Positions 33,336 to 42,299 of a DNA stretch of 64,000 nt are shown here, in pieces. Origin of the DNA: JAJZGK01 sp035538795 (GTDB lineage: Bacteria; Pseudomonadota; Alphaproteobacteria; Rhodospirillales; Magnetospirillaceae); assembly GCA_035538795.1 (NCBI GenBank), contig DATLJS010000025.1, forward strand, positions 62,001 to 126,000, read 5' to 3'. Position 1 is the stretch's first letter. Every line of letters begins with the position of its first letter. Made by a program: the position numbers and the translations under genes. Below the pieces are notes generated by a model that saw only the letters and a program-made list of their open reading frames with translations, was not told the DNA's origin and searched no databases.

Positions 33336-35411
33336 TTAAATTTTTCTCACGCCGTCCAGGAAGGTCTGCACGCCCTGGCGCAGGCCATCGACCTCGCCGA
33401 CCATGCTGCGGGCCGAGCCGAGAACGTTCTGCGCTTCCTGTTCGGTCTTGCGGGTGTCGGCGGCGACGCCCTGGATGGTCTCCGTCACTTCCTGGGTGCC
33501 CTGGGCGGCCAATTGGACGTTGCGGGCGATTTCCTGGGTGGCGGCGCCCTGTTCTTCGACGGCGGCGGCGATGGCCGACGAGGTCTCGTTGATACGGGCG
33601 ATGCTGTCGGTAATCTCGCGGATGGCCGAGACGGCGTTGGCCGTGGTGCTTTGGATGCTGCTGATCTGCTGGCCGATTTCGTCGGTGGCCTTGGCCGTCT
33701 GGTTGGCCAGATGCTTGACCTCGTTGGCGACCACGGCGAAGCCCTTGCCGGCGTCGCCGGCCCGCGCCGCCTCGATGGTGGCGTTTAGGGCCAGAAGGTT
33801 GGTCTGGGCGGCGATGTCGTTGATCAGCTGCACCACCTCGCCGATACGCTGGGCGGCGGCGCTCAGTTCCTCGACGGTAACGTTGGTGCGGGACGCCTGC
33901 TCAGAAGCCTGGCGGGCGATTTCGGCGCTGCCCTGAACGCGCGAGCTGATTTCGGCGATGGAGGCATTCAATTCCTCGGTGGCGGCGGCCACCGTTTGAA
34001 CGTTGGCGGCGGCCCGCAGGGCGGTGACGGCCACCTGATCGGCCTGTCGGGTCGCCGCTTGGGTGGTCTCTTCCATCTGGTGGGCACAGCCTTGCAGCGA
34101 CGTGGCGGAGTCTCCCAGCCGCCCGGTCATTTGTCCGGCGCTGTTGTCGAAGTCGCGGCAAAGACTTTCCAAAGCCGAACTGCGGCGTTTTCCCTCGGCC
34201 TGCCGCTGGCTCTCCTCGGCGGCCAGTCTTTCGGCGGTTTGGGCGCCTTTGCGCAAAGTTTCCAAAGCCCTGCTCATCTTTCCCAATTCGTCGTCAAAGC
34301 GCAGGGCGGGGACCGGGCGTTCGTAATCCCGGTCGGTCAGGTGGCGGATCGCGTCCATCAGGTCGCCGATGGGCTTGGAAACCCGGCGGTGTACGGTCCA
34401 GCCGCCCCAGGCTCCCAAGGCCAAAGCGAAGACCAGGATGGCCAGAGTGACCAGGAAGCGGGTCAAAGCCTCTTGCCGCAGATCCTCGGCATGGGCCACG
34501 ACACGGTCCAAGGCGTTGACGGCCAGCTTGCCCAACGGACCGAAAGGCTGATTGCAAATGGCGTTGTAGTCGTCGATGCCCATGACCGGGGTGCCGCCGC
34601 CGTCGAGCTTGGCCAGCAGACGGTCCGTCTCGGCCTGGGCCTTGCGGGTGACCTCGGTGGCGGTGGCGATATCCGCGGCCAGATCCTGCGGCGCTCCGGC
34701 GCGTTTGAGGATGCCGCCCAGGCTGTCCCAGTCGCCGCTGATGGTGGTGCGGAGCTGGATCATCTTGATCTTCATGGCTTCGGGCAGCGGCGTTCCGCTG
34801 GAGATATTGGTGCGCACGCCGCATTCCAGGCCGTACCGTTCACGCAGACGCCAGCCCAGCTGATGAATTTGCACCAATTCGGCGCTGGTGGCATCGCTCA
34901 GGCGGATGGTGTTGACATAGCTGAGGGACAGTTCGCCAAAAGCGTCGGAGATGCCCTGGTTGCTGTCGGCCCAGGGCTTGACGCCGTTCAGGCTGCGTTC
35001 GCTTCTGGGTTTGTTCATCTCGTCTTTTAAAGACTGGACGCCCGTCTGATAGTCCTTCCAAAAGCCTTCCAGCTTGGCCAGCGCCTCTCGACCTTGGGGC
35101 AGATCGCTTTTTCTGCCGATGGCGATGGCGTCGGGGATCAGCTTGTCGATCCTGGACAGATTGTCCGCCAGCGCCGCCTTGGGATCGTCCTTGCCCAGAA
35201 GGTCGACGATGGCCTGGCCGCGCAGAACCCGGAAGTCCAGGAAATTGATGAACAGCCCGCGTTCGCTGCGGCTCAACTCGCCCACCTGGATGCTTTGCCT
35301 GTAATCCGACCAGGCGTCGAGGGTGTTGTAAGCCGTAATGAAAAGCAAAGCGGTGGAAAGCAGGGAGATGGTGAGGATCAGAATCGTGCTCACCGAGCCG
35401 GATCTGTTCAT
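33336..35411 (-). CDS. methyl-accepting chemotaxis protein
   Basis: 691 aa. TM1 is at about 8-28 and TM2 at about 318-340 (FLVTLAILVFALALGAWGGW), enclosing a large, mostly helical periplasmic sensor of about 290 residues. A HAMP domain (RRVSKPIGDLMDAIRHLTDR) and the signalling domain with the conserved hairpin QTNLLALNATIEAARAGDAG follow. The region before it (VAAATEELNASIAEISSRVQ) and the one after (INETSSAIAAAVEEQGAATQ) are the methylation helices. No C-terminal CheR pentapeptide is seen. The ligand is unknown. Confidence 0.95.
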   Translation of the reverse strand: MNRSGSVSTILILTISLLSTALLFITAYNTLDAWSDYRQSIQVGELSRSERGLFINFLDFRVLRGQAIVDLLGKDDPKAALADNLSRIDKLIPDAIAIGRKSDLPQGREALAKLEGFWKDYQTGVQSLKDEMNKPRSERSLNGVKPWADSNQGISDAFGELSLSYVNTIRLSDATSAELVQIHQLGWRLRERYGLECGVRTNISSGTPLPEAMKIKMIQLRTTISGDWDSLGGILKRAGAPQDLAADIATATEVTRKAQAETDRLLAKLDGGGTPVMGIDDYNAICNQPFGPLGKLAVNALDRVVAHAEDLRQEALTRFLVTLAILVFALALGAWGGWTVHRRVSKPIGDLMDAIRHLTDRDYERPVPALRFDDELGKMSRALETLRKGAQTAERLAAEESQRQAEGKRRSSALESLCRDFDNSAGQMTGRLGDSATSLQGCAHQMEETTQAATRQADQVAVTALRAAANVQTVAAATEELNASIAEISSRVQGSAEIARQASEQASRTNVTVEELSAAAQRIGEVVQLINDIAAQTNLLALNATIEAARAGDAGKGFAVVANEVKHLANQTAKATDEIGQQISSIQSTTANAVSAIREITDSIARINETSSAIAAAVEEQGAATQEIARNVQLAAQGTQEVTETIQGVAADTRKTEQEAQNVLGSARSMVGEVDGLRQGVQTFLDGVRKI

Positions 35412-35541
35412 GGTACCCCCTCCTGAACGGTTCTTGGCTTTCCGGTCCTGCCGTTCTTAAGCCGGATCAATTCCCTAAGCTTATGAAAAGCGGGTTGCTT
35501 TTCCTTGCTATCTTTCGGATAGGCCGGACGGCCATAGGTCT

Positions 35542-35574
35542 AAAAAAATGCCGCGGCCCGAGCCGCGGCATTTT
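35542..35574 (-). terminator. strong intrinsic terminator of the ABC exporter operon
   Basis: 10-bp perfect stem ATGCCGCGGC / GCCGCGGCAT, loop CCGA, followed on the minus strand by TTTTTTT (A tract at 35542-35548 on the plus strand). It begins 25 bases after the permease stop. Confidence 0.85.
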
Positions 35575-35599
35575 GCTGGCGGAACAATGGCCAGAACGC

Positions 35600-36382
35600 T
35601 CAGGCGATTTTGGCGCCGTGTTCGCGTTTTTCCACGCGGGCCATCGAGGCCAGCAGGAAAACGGCGCCCCACAGGACGGTCACGCCCAGGGCCAGCAGCC
35701 AGCGGCTGTCGGCCAGCATCTGGGCCGGCTGCATGTAGAAGGGGCCGCGCATCAGCACCAGGGCGTGGGCCACCGGGTTGACGGTCATCACCGCATGCAG
35801 CCACATCGGCGCGTTCTCCACCGGGAACAGCGCCCCGGACAGCATCCACAGCGGCATCAGGAAGACCATCATGATGGCGTGGAAGCCGGCGCTTGAACGC
35901 ATGCTCCAGGCGAAGAAAAAGCCCATGGCGGCGAAGCCGGTGGAGGCCAGGACATACGCCGCCAGCAGAAAGGCCAGAGACCCCAGTCCCAGATGCAGCC
36001 CAAGGAAAGGCGCGGCGACGGTGAAGATCACGGTCTGGACCATGGCGATGGCGACGCCGCCCAGCACCTTGCCCAGCACGATGGCCATGCGCGATACGGG
36101 GGCGACCAGGACGCTTTGCAGGAAACCGGCGTCGCGGTCCTCGATGATGGTGATCGACGAAAAGATGCTGGCGAACAGCATCATCATCAGCATCACGCCG
36201 GGATAGAAATATTCCAGATAGCTGACGCCGTCCATGCCGGGAGCGCGGAACGAGGCGTTGAAGCCGGAACCCAGGAACAGCCAGAACAGAATGGGCTGGG
36301 CGACGGTGCCGATCACGCGCTGGGGCTGGCGGATGAACCGGATGAATTCCCGGCGGGCGAGAGCGAAGGCGACGCCGATCAT
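35600..36382 (-). CDS. ABC-2-type transporter permease
   Basis: 260 aa with about six helices; REFIRFIRQPQRVIGTVAQP and LFASIFSSITIIEDRDAGFL are typical of ABC-2/NodJ-like permeases (the IIEDRE--G elbow). Its start overlaps the ATPase stop by four bases (ATGA), so the two form a dedicated exporter. The size suggests one half-permease per polypeptide, acting as a homodimer. Likely substrates are polysaccharide, lipid or drug; not determinable. Confidence 0.9.
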   Translation of the reverse strand: MIGVAFALARREFIRFIRQPQRVIGTVAQPILFWLFLGSGFNASFRAPGMDGVSYLEYFYPGVMLMMMLFASIFSSITIIEDRDAGFLQSVLVAPVSRMAIVLGKVLGGVAIAMVQTVIFTVAAPFLGLHLGLGSLAFLLAAYVLASTGFAAMGFFFAWSMRSSAGFHAIMMVFLMPLWMLSGALFPVENAPMWLHAVMTVNPVAHALVLMRGPFYMQPAQMLADSRWLLALGVTVLWGAVFLLASMARVEKREHGAKIA

Positions 36383-37341
36383 GCTGCTTCTCCGGTTTGG
36401 TCAGGTTCGGCGGCGGTTTTGCCGGTCAGATGGATAAAAACGTCTTCCAGGGCGGGCTGCTTGATGGCGATGCTGTCGATCTGGCTGCGGTAATTGGCCA
36501 GCAGCTTCTCCAGGATCGGCAGGCTGTCGCCGTTGCCGGTTTCCTCAAGGCGGATTTCGTCGCCGTGGCGGCGGGTGGCAAAGCCCAGGTCGGCGCGGAT
36601 GCGGGCCTCCAGCGCCTCGGCGTCGCGGCTTTGAGCCACCACCATCTCGCGGCCCAACTGGCCGCGCAGCGCCTGCGGGCTGTCATAGGCCAGCAGATGA
36701 CCGTCCTTCATGATGGCCACGCGGTCGGCGTCCTCGGCTTCCGAGAAGATATGGCTGGTCATCAGCACGGTCATGCGGCGGCCGCGCTGAATTTTATGCA
36801 GGGCGTCAACGAAATTGCGGCGGCTGGCCGGGTCCAGGCCGGTGGTCGGTTCGTCCAGCAGCAGCAGGCGCGGGCGGGTCAGCAGACATTTGGCCAATTC
36901 CACCTGACGGGCCAGACCGCCCGACAGGGTCATCACCTTGTCGTTCCGGCGGTCCAGAAGATCGGTCCAGCCCAGGGCTTCGTCCTGACGTTCGTAAAGA
37001 TCGCGGCCCGATAGACCGTAAAGGTCGGCGTGCAGCTTCAGGTTCTCGGCCACCGACAGATGCTTGTCCACGGCGGGGCTCTGGAACACCACGCCCATCT
37101 GGGCGCGGGCCTTGGCCGGGTCTTTCAGCAGATCGTGGCCGCCGATGCTGATGCCGCCCGCCGATGGATAGGCCATGCCGCACAGAATGCGGAACAGGGT
37201 CGATTTGCCGCTGCCGTTGGGGCCGGACAGAATACAGAACTGCCCTTCCTCGACCGACAGGGTCAAGCCGTCGATGGCGGTGCGGGCGGCGGTTTTGCGG
37301 CCTGCCGGATAGACGTGGGTCAGGTTTTCGATATGGATCAT
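36379..37341 (-). CDS. ABC transporter ATP-binding protein (NodI/CcmA-like)
   Basis: 320 aa. Walker A SGPNGSGKST, Q-loop VVFQSPAVDKHLS, signature LSGGLARQVELAKCLLTRPR, Walker B LLLLDEPTTGLDP and H-loop TSHIFSEAED are all intact. The C-terminal about 90 residues form the extra domain seen in drug-export ATPases. It partners the permease encoded four bases into its end. No regulator is adjacent. Confidence 0.92.
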   Translation of the reverse strand: MIHIENLTHVYPAGRKTAARTAIDGLTLSVEEGQFCILSGPNGSGKSTLFRILCGMAYPSAGGISIGGHDLLKDPAKARAQMGVVFQSPAVDKHLSVAENLKLHADLYGLSGRDLYERQDEALGWTDLLDRRNDKVMTLSGGLARQVELAKCLLTRPRLLLLDEPTTGLDPASRRNFVDALHKIQRGRRMTVLMTSHIFSEAEDADRVAIMKDGHLLAYDSPQALRGQLGREMVVAQSRDAEALEARIRADLGFATRRHGDEIRLEETGNGDSLPILEKLLANYRSQIDSIAIKQPALEDVFIHLTGKTAAEPDQTGEAA

Positions 37342-37412
37342 GGCCTGTTGGGCTTCCGGGTGGGTAATTTAGAACGCATCTATTTCATAGTCTGTCGTGC
37401 CGGTAAAGCGCG

Positions 37413-38408
37413 TCAGCCGGCAATTCCCTGCTTGGGGCGATTGTCCCACCAGGATTGTGCCAGCGCCACAGCTTCAGCGGGCGAGGCGGCCTTTGCCGAC
37501 AGCCGCAACGCGATGGCGGCGGTCGAGACCACCACCATCTCGGCATGGGCGTCCGACGTTTCGCCCCGCCACAAGGCCGCCAGACGATTGGGCTCCAGGC
37601 TGCTCTCGGCGCCGGGGCTGCTGTCCACCAATGGCGGCCATTCCTCCTCGAAGGGCTGGCCGTTCTGGAGGCCTTCCACCACGCAGGGCTTTTCCGGCCG
37701 GCGTTCGATCTCGCCGCCGTCGCCCTTGAAGCAGGCAATGGTCGACAGGCCCATCAGCAGAGAAGCGTCGCGGTGGACGCCCCGATAGTTGGGATGGAAC
37801 ACGCTCATCAGCGCCGCCTTGGCGTCGAAGGGGTTCAGGTTGCGGGCAACCGTATGCAGCGGCGAGCGCAGGCCCAGCAGTGGCTTCAGTTCGAAGATTT
37901 CCAGAAGGCGGGGATTCAGCACTTCCAGCGGGACGTAAGTGAAGTTGTCTTGGTTCAACTGGCGCCCCGCCTCGGCCAGGGAGACCGCGGCGGGAATGCC
38001 CAGCGCGGCCAAGGTTTCGCGGGTGTAAAGACGCCCGGCGGTGTGGCCTTCGGTGCCGTGCATGGCCACCTTCAGGCCATGGCGGGCCAGCAGCAGCGCC
38101 GACAGGATGAACAGCGGCAACTGGCGGCTCTTGCCGGCATAGGACGGCCAGTCGATGTCGGGGCGCGGGAAGTCGGCGGGCATATCCAGACCGTCGCGCA
38201 CCGCCAGGGCAAAACCGGCTACCTCGTCCGGGGTTTCGGTCTTGACCCGCATCAGACAGAGGAAGGCGCCCAACTGCACAGGCTCGACCTCGCCTTTCAG
38301 GATCATCGAAACGGCGGCGCGGGTTTCGTCGAGGGTCAGCGGGCGGCTGAGGTTGGGGCCTTTGCCCAGAACGCGGACATACTGGGCAAAGGGATGTTCA
38401 TGGCTCAT
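37413..38408 (-). CDS. TrpD2-like protein (anthranilate phosphoribosyltransferase fold)
   Basis: 331 aa. The helical N-terminal domain (LTLDETRAAVSMILKGEVEP, LGAFLCLMRVKTETPDEVAG) and alpha/beta core (HGTEGHTAGRLYTRETLAAL) are those of the YbiB/TrpD2 group of the glycosyltransferase-3 family. The glycine-rich PRPP loop of true TrpD (GTGGD) is not seen. YbiB-type proteins bind nucleic acid rather than anthranilate. It ends the dsrEFH operon, 62 bases after dsrH. The link to sulfur metabolism is only positional. Confidence 0.78.
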   Translation of the reverse strand: MSHEHPFAQYVRVLGKGPNLSRPLTLDETRAAVSMILKGEVEPVQLGAFLCLMRVKTETPDEVAGFALAVRDGLDMPADFPRPDIDWPSYAGKSRQLPLFILSALLLARHGLKVAMHGTEGHTAGRLYTRETLAALGIPAAVSLAEAGRQLNQDNFTYVPLEVLNPRLLEIFELKPLLGLRSPLHTVARNLNPFDAKAALMSVFHPNYRGVHRDASLLMGLSTIACFKGDGGEIERRPEKPCVVEGLQNGQPFEEEWPPLVDSSPGAESSLEPNRLAALWRGETSDAHAEMVVVSTAAIALRLSAKAASPAEAVALAQSWWDNRPKQGIAG

Positions 38409-38470
38409 GGCGTACTACCCTCAATCTCGGTCTCTTTACGAAGACGGCTTGGCGGGCCGTTTTATTGCAT

Positions 38471-38761
38471 TCAGAGCCAGCTCAGGCTGGCGGGCTGGGC
38501 GGCGCACAGATCGACGAAGCCTTCGTAATCCACCCGCGTCACGCCGGTCACCAGCGCCTTGACCGTCAGGCCTCGGGCCTCCAGATCGGGGATCAGCACA
38601 TAGATCGGCAGCTCGGCCAGCCGGGACGCGAAGAGTCCGCCGGCCAGGGCGGCGATCACGGCGTCTTCGATCAGGATCAAGGCGTCGCCGTCGCGCCAGC
38701 GGCTCAGACAGCCGTCCAGGGCGCTGTCGGCGAAGGGGGATTTGCTGACGATATGCAGCAT
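38471..38761 (-). CDS. dsrH: DsrH/TusB sulfur-relay protein
   Basis: 96 aa. MLHIVSKSPFADSALDGCLS has the DsrH N-terminus with its conserved Cys (position 18), followed by DGDALILIEDAVIAALAGGL. It is the small subunit of the DsrE2F2H2 / TusBCD hexamer that passes sulfane sulfur on. It lies one base after dsrF. Symbol by family; tusB is the equivalent in tRNA-thiolating bacteria. Confidence 0.88.
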   Translation of the reverse strand: MLHIVSKSPFADSALDGCLSRWRDGDALILIEDAVIAALAGGLFASRLAELPIYVLIPDLEARGLTVKALVTGVTRVDYEGFVDLCAAQPASLSWL

Positions 38762-38762
38762 C

Positions 38763-39125
38763 TTACAGACTCATCAGCATGTCGGCCTCGGCTAGTTTCC
38801 CGGCTATGGCGGCGCGGTCCAGTAACGAGACGGCGATCATCAGGTCGTGTTCGGACAGTCCCCGCTCGGCCAGGGATTCGCGTTCGACCCAGACATGGTC
38901 GATATCGTATTCGCCCAGTTCGCTCAGATGCTCGGCGAAGGGCTTGTGGCCGATGGCTTCGGGCGTCTGGGCGCGGGCCAGCTGGAATACGCCGTCGTCG
39001 AGAAAAACCAGATGCACCTGCTGGTCGAAGGCGGCGGCGACCAGCACGGCTTCGATCATCTCGGCGGCGGCGCTGCGGCCATAGGGAGCCTTGCGGCTGA
39101 CAAACATGATTTTTTTGTGGGTCAT
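38763..39125 (-). CDS. dsrF: DsrF/TusC sulfur-relay protein
   Basis: 120 aa. KKIMFVSRKAPYGRSAAAEM is the DsrF/TusC signature (AP-G---A-E--D--L), followed by VHLVFLDDGVFQLA. It is the middle subunit of the DsrEFH hexamer. Its start overlaps the dsrE stop by four bases. No Cys is present, which is usual for this subunit. Confidence 0.88.
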   Translation of the reverse strand: MTHKKIMFVSRKAPYGRSAAAEMIEAVLVAAAFDQQVHLVFLDDGVFQLARAQTPEAIGHKPFAEHLSELGEYDIDHVWVERESLAERGLSEHDLMIAVSLLDRAAIAGKLAEADMLMSL

Positions 39126-39481
39126 GAGCCGAACGTCACCAAGCGGTCGGCGGCGACCATGGCCTCGGCCAACTGCCCCAGCCCGGAAATGCGGAAGCCG
39201 GGGGCCAGATTGACCTCGCGGATGCCGCGTTTGACGGCGGCGTTGGCGCAGACCACCAGTTCCACGCCATGTTCGGCGGCCAGTTGCGACCAGTCGCGGC
39301 CTGGATGGCGCTCGTCGGCGGGAGGCGCGGCCAGACGGTTGGCGTTCAGCACGCCGTCGCCGTAAAAGAACACCCGCGTCAGGCCGTGGCCGCGCGCAAG
39401 CACGGCGCGCGCAAAATTCAAGGCGCTGCCGGAGGATTGGCTCCCCTGGGGGCCGTCGGTGACCAGGATGGCGAATTTCAT
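39122..39481 (-). CDS. dsrE: DsrE/TusD sulfur-relay protein
   Basis: 119 aa: MKFAILVTDGPQGSQSSGSA opens the DsrE fold, RVFFYGDGVLNANRL follows, and the catalytic Cys is in ELVVCANAAVKRGI, matching the persulfide-carrying Cys of DsrE/TusD. With DsrF and DsrH it receives sulfur from TusA and hands it to DsrC/TusE; no dsrC gene is in this window. It overlaps the upstream CbiX gene by four bases. Confidence 0.9.
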   Translation of the reverse strand: MKFAILVTDGPQGSQSSGSALNFARAVLARGHGLTRVFFYGDGVLNANRLAAPPADERHPGRDWSQLAAEHGVELVVCANAAVKRGIREVNLAPGFRISGLGQLAEAMVAADRLVTFGS

Positions 39482-40323
39482 GGCGCTATCCTGCCTTCAA
39501 GAGAACCGTGATGACAAGGCAGCGCTGGCGATTCCCCGTATTGGGTGGCGGTGATCAGATCCAGGATGATCTGCGCCACTTCCGGATCGCGGCCGATGCC
39601 GCCCATCAGCCAGACCAGATGACGGCCGATTTCCGACGGTCCGCCTTCCGGCGCGGTCAGGCCGAACAGGGGAGGCAGATCCTGGCTGGCGTGCATGCCT
39701 TCCGACACCAGCAACGGCGCGCCGATGACGTGGCGGGTGGAAACCAGCTTGGGCCAGTCGCAAACGAAAGGCTCCTGTTCGATATAGGCGATAGCCACCT
39801 CGGCGAAACCGGCGTCGCGGCGCAGCCGTTCGGCCACGGCCTCCGGGGTGCCGGACGAGCCGCCGGGCTTGGACGAGCCGTGGGCGATCATCAACAGGGT
39901 GGCGTCGGTGGCCTTGATGCCGTTGACGCGGCAAAGTTCATGGGCGCGGCGGCACAGCAGACAGGGAATCTCGGGATGGGTGCCCACTGGCTCGCTGTAA
40001 TAGACGGTGCGCCCAGCGATTTCACTGACGCGGCCGGTCAGGCCCAGGCGTTCGGGGATCAGTTTTTTCGTGAAAACGCCGGCACCGCTGAAATAGGGCA
40101 CCACATGCACGATACGGCTCCGCACCAGATCCAGCGAGACGAAGGGTTCCTCTTTCCAGAAGCAGGCCCGCACCTCGGCGAACAGGTTCAGCGCGCGCAG
40201 GCGTTCGGCCAGACGGCTGGCGGCCTGCCGGGCGTTCGGGGTTTTGCTGGAGCCGTGGCCCACCAGCAGCAAGGCGGCGTCTTTCCAATCGCTCATGGAC
40301 GAGATATGGGGGGCCTTGGTCAT
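39478..40323 (-). CDS. CbiX-type sirohydrochlorin chelatase, two-domain
   Basis: 281 aa from the ATG at 40323; a second ATG at 40296 is possible. Two CbiX domains in tandem: LLLVGHGSSKTPNARQ and later LLMIAHGSSKPGG, each with the G/A-H-G-S-S metal-binding His motif. This fold inserts Fe2+ or Co2+ into sirohydrochlorin. Placement next to dsrE suggests a role in sirohaem supply for a Dsr-type sulfite reductase, though none lies in the window. It is coupled to EamA upstream (8-base gap) and dsrE downstream (ATGA overlap). Confidence 0.82.
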   Translation of the reverse strand: MTKAPHISSMSDWKDAALLLVGHGSSKTPNARQAASRLAERLRALNLFAEVRACFWKEEPFVSLDLVRSRIVHVVPYFSGAGVFTKKLIPERLGLTGRVSEIAGRTVYYSEPVGTHPEIPCLLCRRAHELCRVNGIKATDATLLMIAHGSSKPGGSSGTPEAVAERLRRDAGFAEVAIAYIEQEPFVCDWPKLVSTRHVIGAPLLVSEGMHASQDLPPLFGLTAPEGGPSEIGRHLVWLMGGIGRDPEVAQIILDLITATQYGESPALPCHHGSLEGRIAP

Positions 40324-40331
40324 CGCGCCAA

Positions 40332-41186
40332 TCACTCGGCCAGCCAGGCCAGGGCGGAAACGCCCAGGGTGACGGCGGCAATGCCGACGCCTTGCCCCGC
40401 CGAGATGCGCTCGCGGAAGAAAATGCGGGCCAGGACGATCGTCACCACGCCGAACGCCGAACTGGCCACGGTGGCCAGGGTGCCGTCCAGGCCGCGTCCG
40501 GCGGCGTAAAGGGCGAACAGGCCGCCGGCGTCGAGGACCCCCTGCAAGGCGGCCAAGGACAGCACGCCGGCTTGGACGCGGGTGGGCTTCGGCCCCAGAA
40601 TCACCACCACCAGCATGGTCAGGGCCGCCACCACACGGCCCCAGAACAGCACGTTGCTTTCGCCGTCCACCAGCACCGCCTGTTGCCCCACCGCCAAGGT
40701 GACGGAAAAAATGACGCTGGAGACCAGGGCCAGGGTCAGCGTCCAGCGGCGGTCGGGGGGATTGGCGACGCCGGGTTCGGGCGCGGCGAAGCGCGCCACC
40801 AGGATGACGCCGCCCATGGTCACGGTCATCGCCGCCAATACGGTCAGGGTGGGACGCAGACCGAGCGCCAGATTGATCAGGACCATCCAGGCGGGATAGG
40901 CCCCCACCAGCGGCGAAACCAGCGATACCGGCCCTCGGCGCATGGCTTCGTAGAACATCAGCATGGCCAGGGCGGCCAGGGCGGCCGAGATCAGTGTCCA
41001 ATGGCTGGGCGGCACGGGAAGATGGCCTTCCGCCAGGGTCATCCACAGGCCCAGGCCGGTCATGCCGGCCAGACTCATGGCCAGCAGGGCGCCTTGGGCG
41101 CCCAGGGCGCGTCCGGTATGGCGAGCCAGAACGTCGGCGGTGCCCCAGCTCAGGGCGGCGAGAATTCCCAGAAGTACGGCGGTCAT
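40332..41186 (-). CDS. EamA/DMT-family transporter
   Basis: 284 aa from the ATG at 41186 (MTAVLLGILAALSWGTADVL); an upstream in-frame start at 41243 adds a non-hydrophobic tail. Ten hydrophobic helices in two EamA halves; the second ends VVTIVLARIFFRERISAGQG, with the FRER loop typical of the family. As the first gene of the CbiX-dsrEFH operon it may export or import a sulfur metabolite. Substrate unproven. Confidence 0.85.
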   Translation of the reverse strand: MTAVLLGILAALSWGTADVLARHTGRALGAQGALLAMSLAGMTGLGLWMTLAEGHLPVPPSHWTLISAALAALAMLMFYEAMRRGPVSLVSPLVGAYPAWMVLINLALGLRPTLTVLAAMTVTMGGVILVARFAAPEPGVANPPDRRWTLTLALVSSVIFSVTLAVGQQAVLVDGESNVLFWGRVVAALTMLVVVILGPKPTRVQAGVLSLAALQGVLDAGGLFALYAAGRGLDGTLATVASSAFGVVTIVLARIFFRERISAGQGVGIAAVTLGVSALAWLAE

Positions 41187-41277
41187 GCCCGGCACTGTCC
41201 CCGAGCCGGCTCGGCAAATCAAGGGAAGAGTCCCGATATTCATCGCCAGTTCAGACGGCTTTTGTCAGGATGACGGC

Positions 41278-41634
41278 ATGCTGAGGCGCCTTCTTCCTTT
41301 CTGTCTGCTGCTGTTGCCGGTTCTGTCCCAGGCCGAGTCTTCCGTCGCGCCCGATCACGAACGGGCGCGGGCGGCCGTCGAATCCGGGCGCAGCCAGCCT
41401 TTGCGCCGTCTGCTGGACAAAGTGGCGGCCAGTTATCCCGGCAAGGTATTGCAAGTGGAGTTGGAGGGGGACGAAGATCATCTGTCCTACGAGGTCAAGC
41501 TGCTGGCGCAGGACGGCAGTCTTCAGGTTCTGCATTACGATGCCGCCACTCTGGAACTGACGCGCCAGGAAACCGGCCGCCGTCATCACGCCGACCGTTA
41601 CGACGGCCATCACGAAGACGAAGCGGGGCACTGA
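41278..41634 (+). CDS. PepSY-like periplasmic protein
   Basis: 118 aa. Signal peptide MLRRLLPFCLLLLPVLSQAE. The mature part is one PepSY-like unit: LRRLLDKVAASYPGKVLQVE followed by YEVKLLAQDGSLQVLHYDAA, then a His/Asp-rich tail (RRHHADRYDGHHEDEAGH) that could bind metal. It is first in an operon with the response regulator (2 bases apart) and sensor kinase, a pattern known for metal- or stress-sensing systems. It may modulate the sensor. Confidence 0.82.
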   Translation: MLRRLLPFCLLLLPVLSQAESSVAPDHERARAAVESGRSQPLRRLLDKVAASYPGKVLQVELEGDEDHLSYEVKLLAQDGSLQVLHYDAATLELTRQETGRRHHADRYDGHHEDEAGH

Positions 41635-41636
41635 TC

Positions 41637-42299
41637 ATGCGTTTGCTGCTGGTGGAAGACGAAGCCCCCCTGGCCGCGCAACTGGCCCAGGCCCTGACGC
41701 GCCAGGGCTATGCGGTGGACAAGGCCGCCGACGGCGAGGAAGGCTGGTTTCTGGGGGACACCGAACCTTATGACGCGGTGCTGCTGGATTTGGGGCTGCC
41801 CAAGCTGGATGGCATCGCCGTGCTGAAACGCTGGCGGGCTTCCGGGCGGCGCATGCCGGTGCTGGTGCTGACGGCCCGCGATTCCTGGCACGACAAGGTG
41901 CAGGGGCTGGACGCCGGAGCCGACGACTATCTGGCCAAGCCATTTCGGACCGAGGAGCTTCTGGCCCGGCTGCGGGCCTTGATCCGCCGTGTCCACGGTC
42001 AAGCCAGTTCCGAACTGGTGTGCGGCCCGGTCTGCCTTGATACCAGCGCGGCCCGGGTCACGCTGAACGGCGAAGCCGTCAGTCTGACCGCCCATGAATT
42101 CAAGGTGCTGTCCTATCTGATGCACCGCAAGGGACAGGTGGTGGGGCGGGCCGATCTGACCGAGCATGTCTATGCTCAGGACTATGACCGGGATTCCAAC
42201 ACCATCGAGGTGTTTATCGGCCGCTTGCGCAGAAAATTGGGGGACGGCCTGATCCGTACCGTTCGCGGGCTGGGCTATCAGATGGACGATCCCGCATGA
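41637..42299 (+). CDS. OmpR-family response regulator
   Basis: 220 aa. Receiver with D51 acceptor in VLLDLGLPKLDG, T/Lys switch residues in LVLTARDSWHDKV and DDYLAKPF, and a C-terminal winged-helix DNA-binding domain (LTAHEFKVLSYLMHRKGQVV, NTIEVFIGRLRRKLG). It resembles PhoP/QseB-type regulators. It is coupled by a four-base overlap to the sensor kinase. Confidence 0.93.
   Translation: MRLLLVEDEAPLAAQLAQALTRQGYAVDKAADGEEGWFLGDTEPYDAVLLDLGLPKLDGIAVLKRWRASGRRMPVLVLTARDSWHDKVQGLDAGADDYLAKPFRTEELLARLRALIRRVHGQASSELVCGPVCLDTSAARVTLNGEAVSLTAHEFKVLSYLMHRKGQVVGRADLTEHVYAQDYDRDSNTIEVFIGRLRRKLGDGLIRTVRGLGYQMDDPA

Noticed and set aside
37413..38408. True anthranilate phosphoribosyltransferase (trpD)
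   Set aside because: The PRPP-binding glycine motif is not seen and there are no trp genes nearby; the TrpD2/YbiB-like type fits better.
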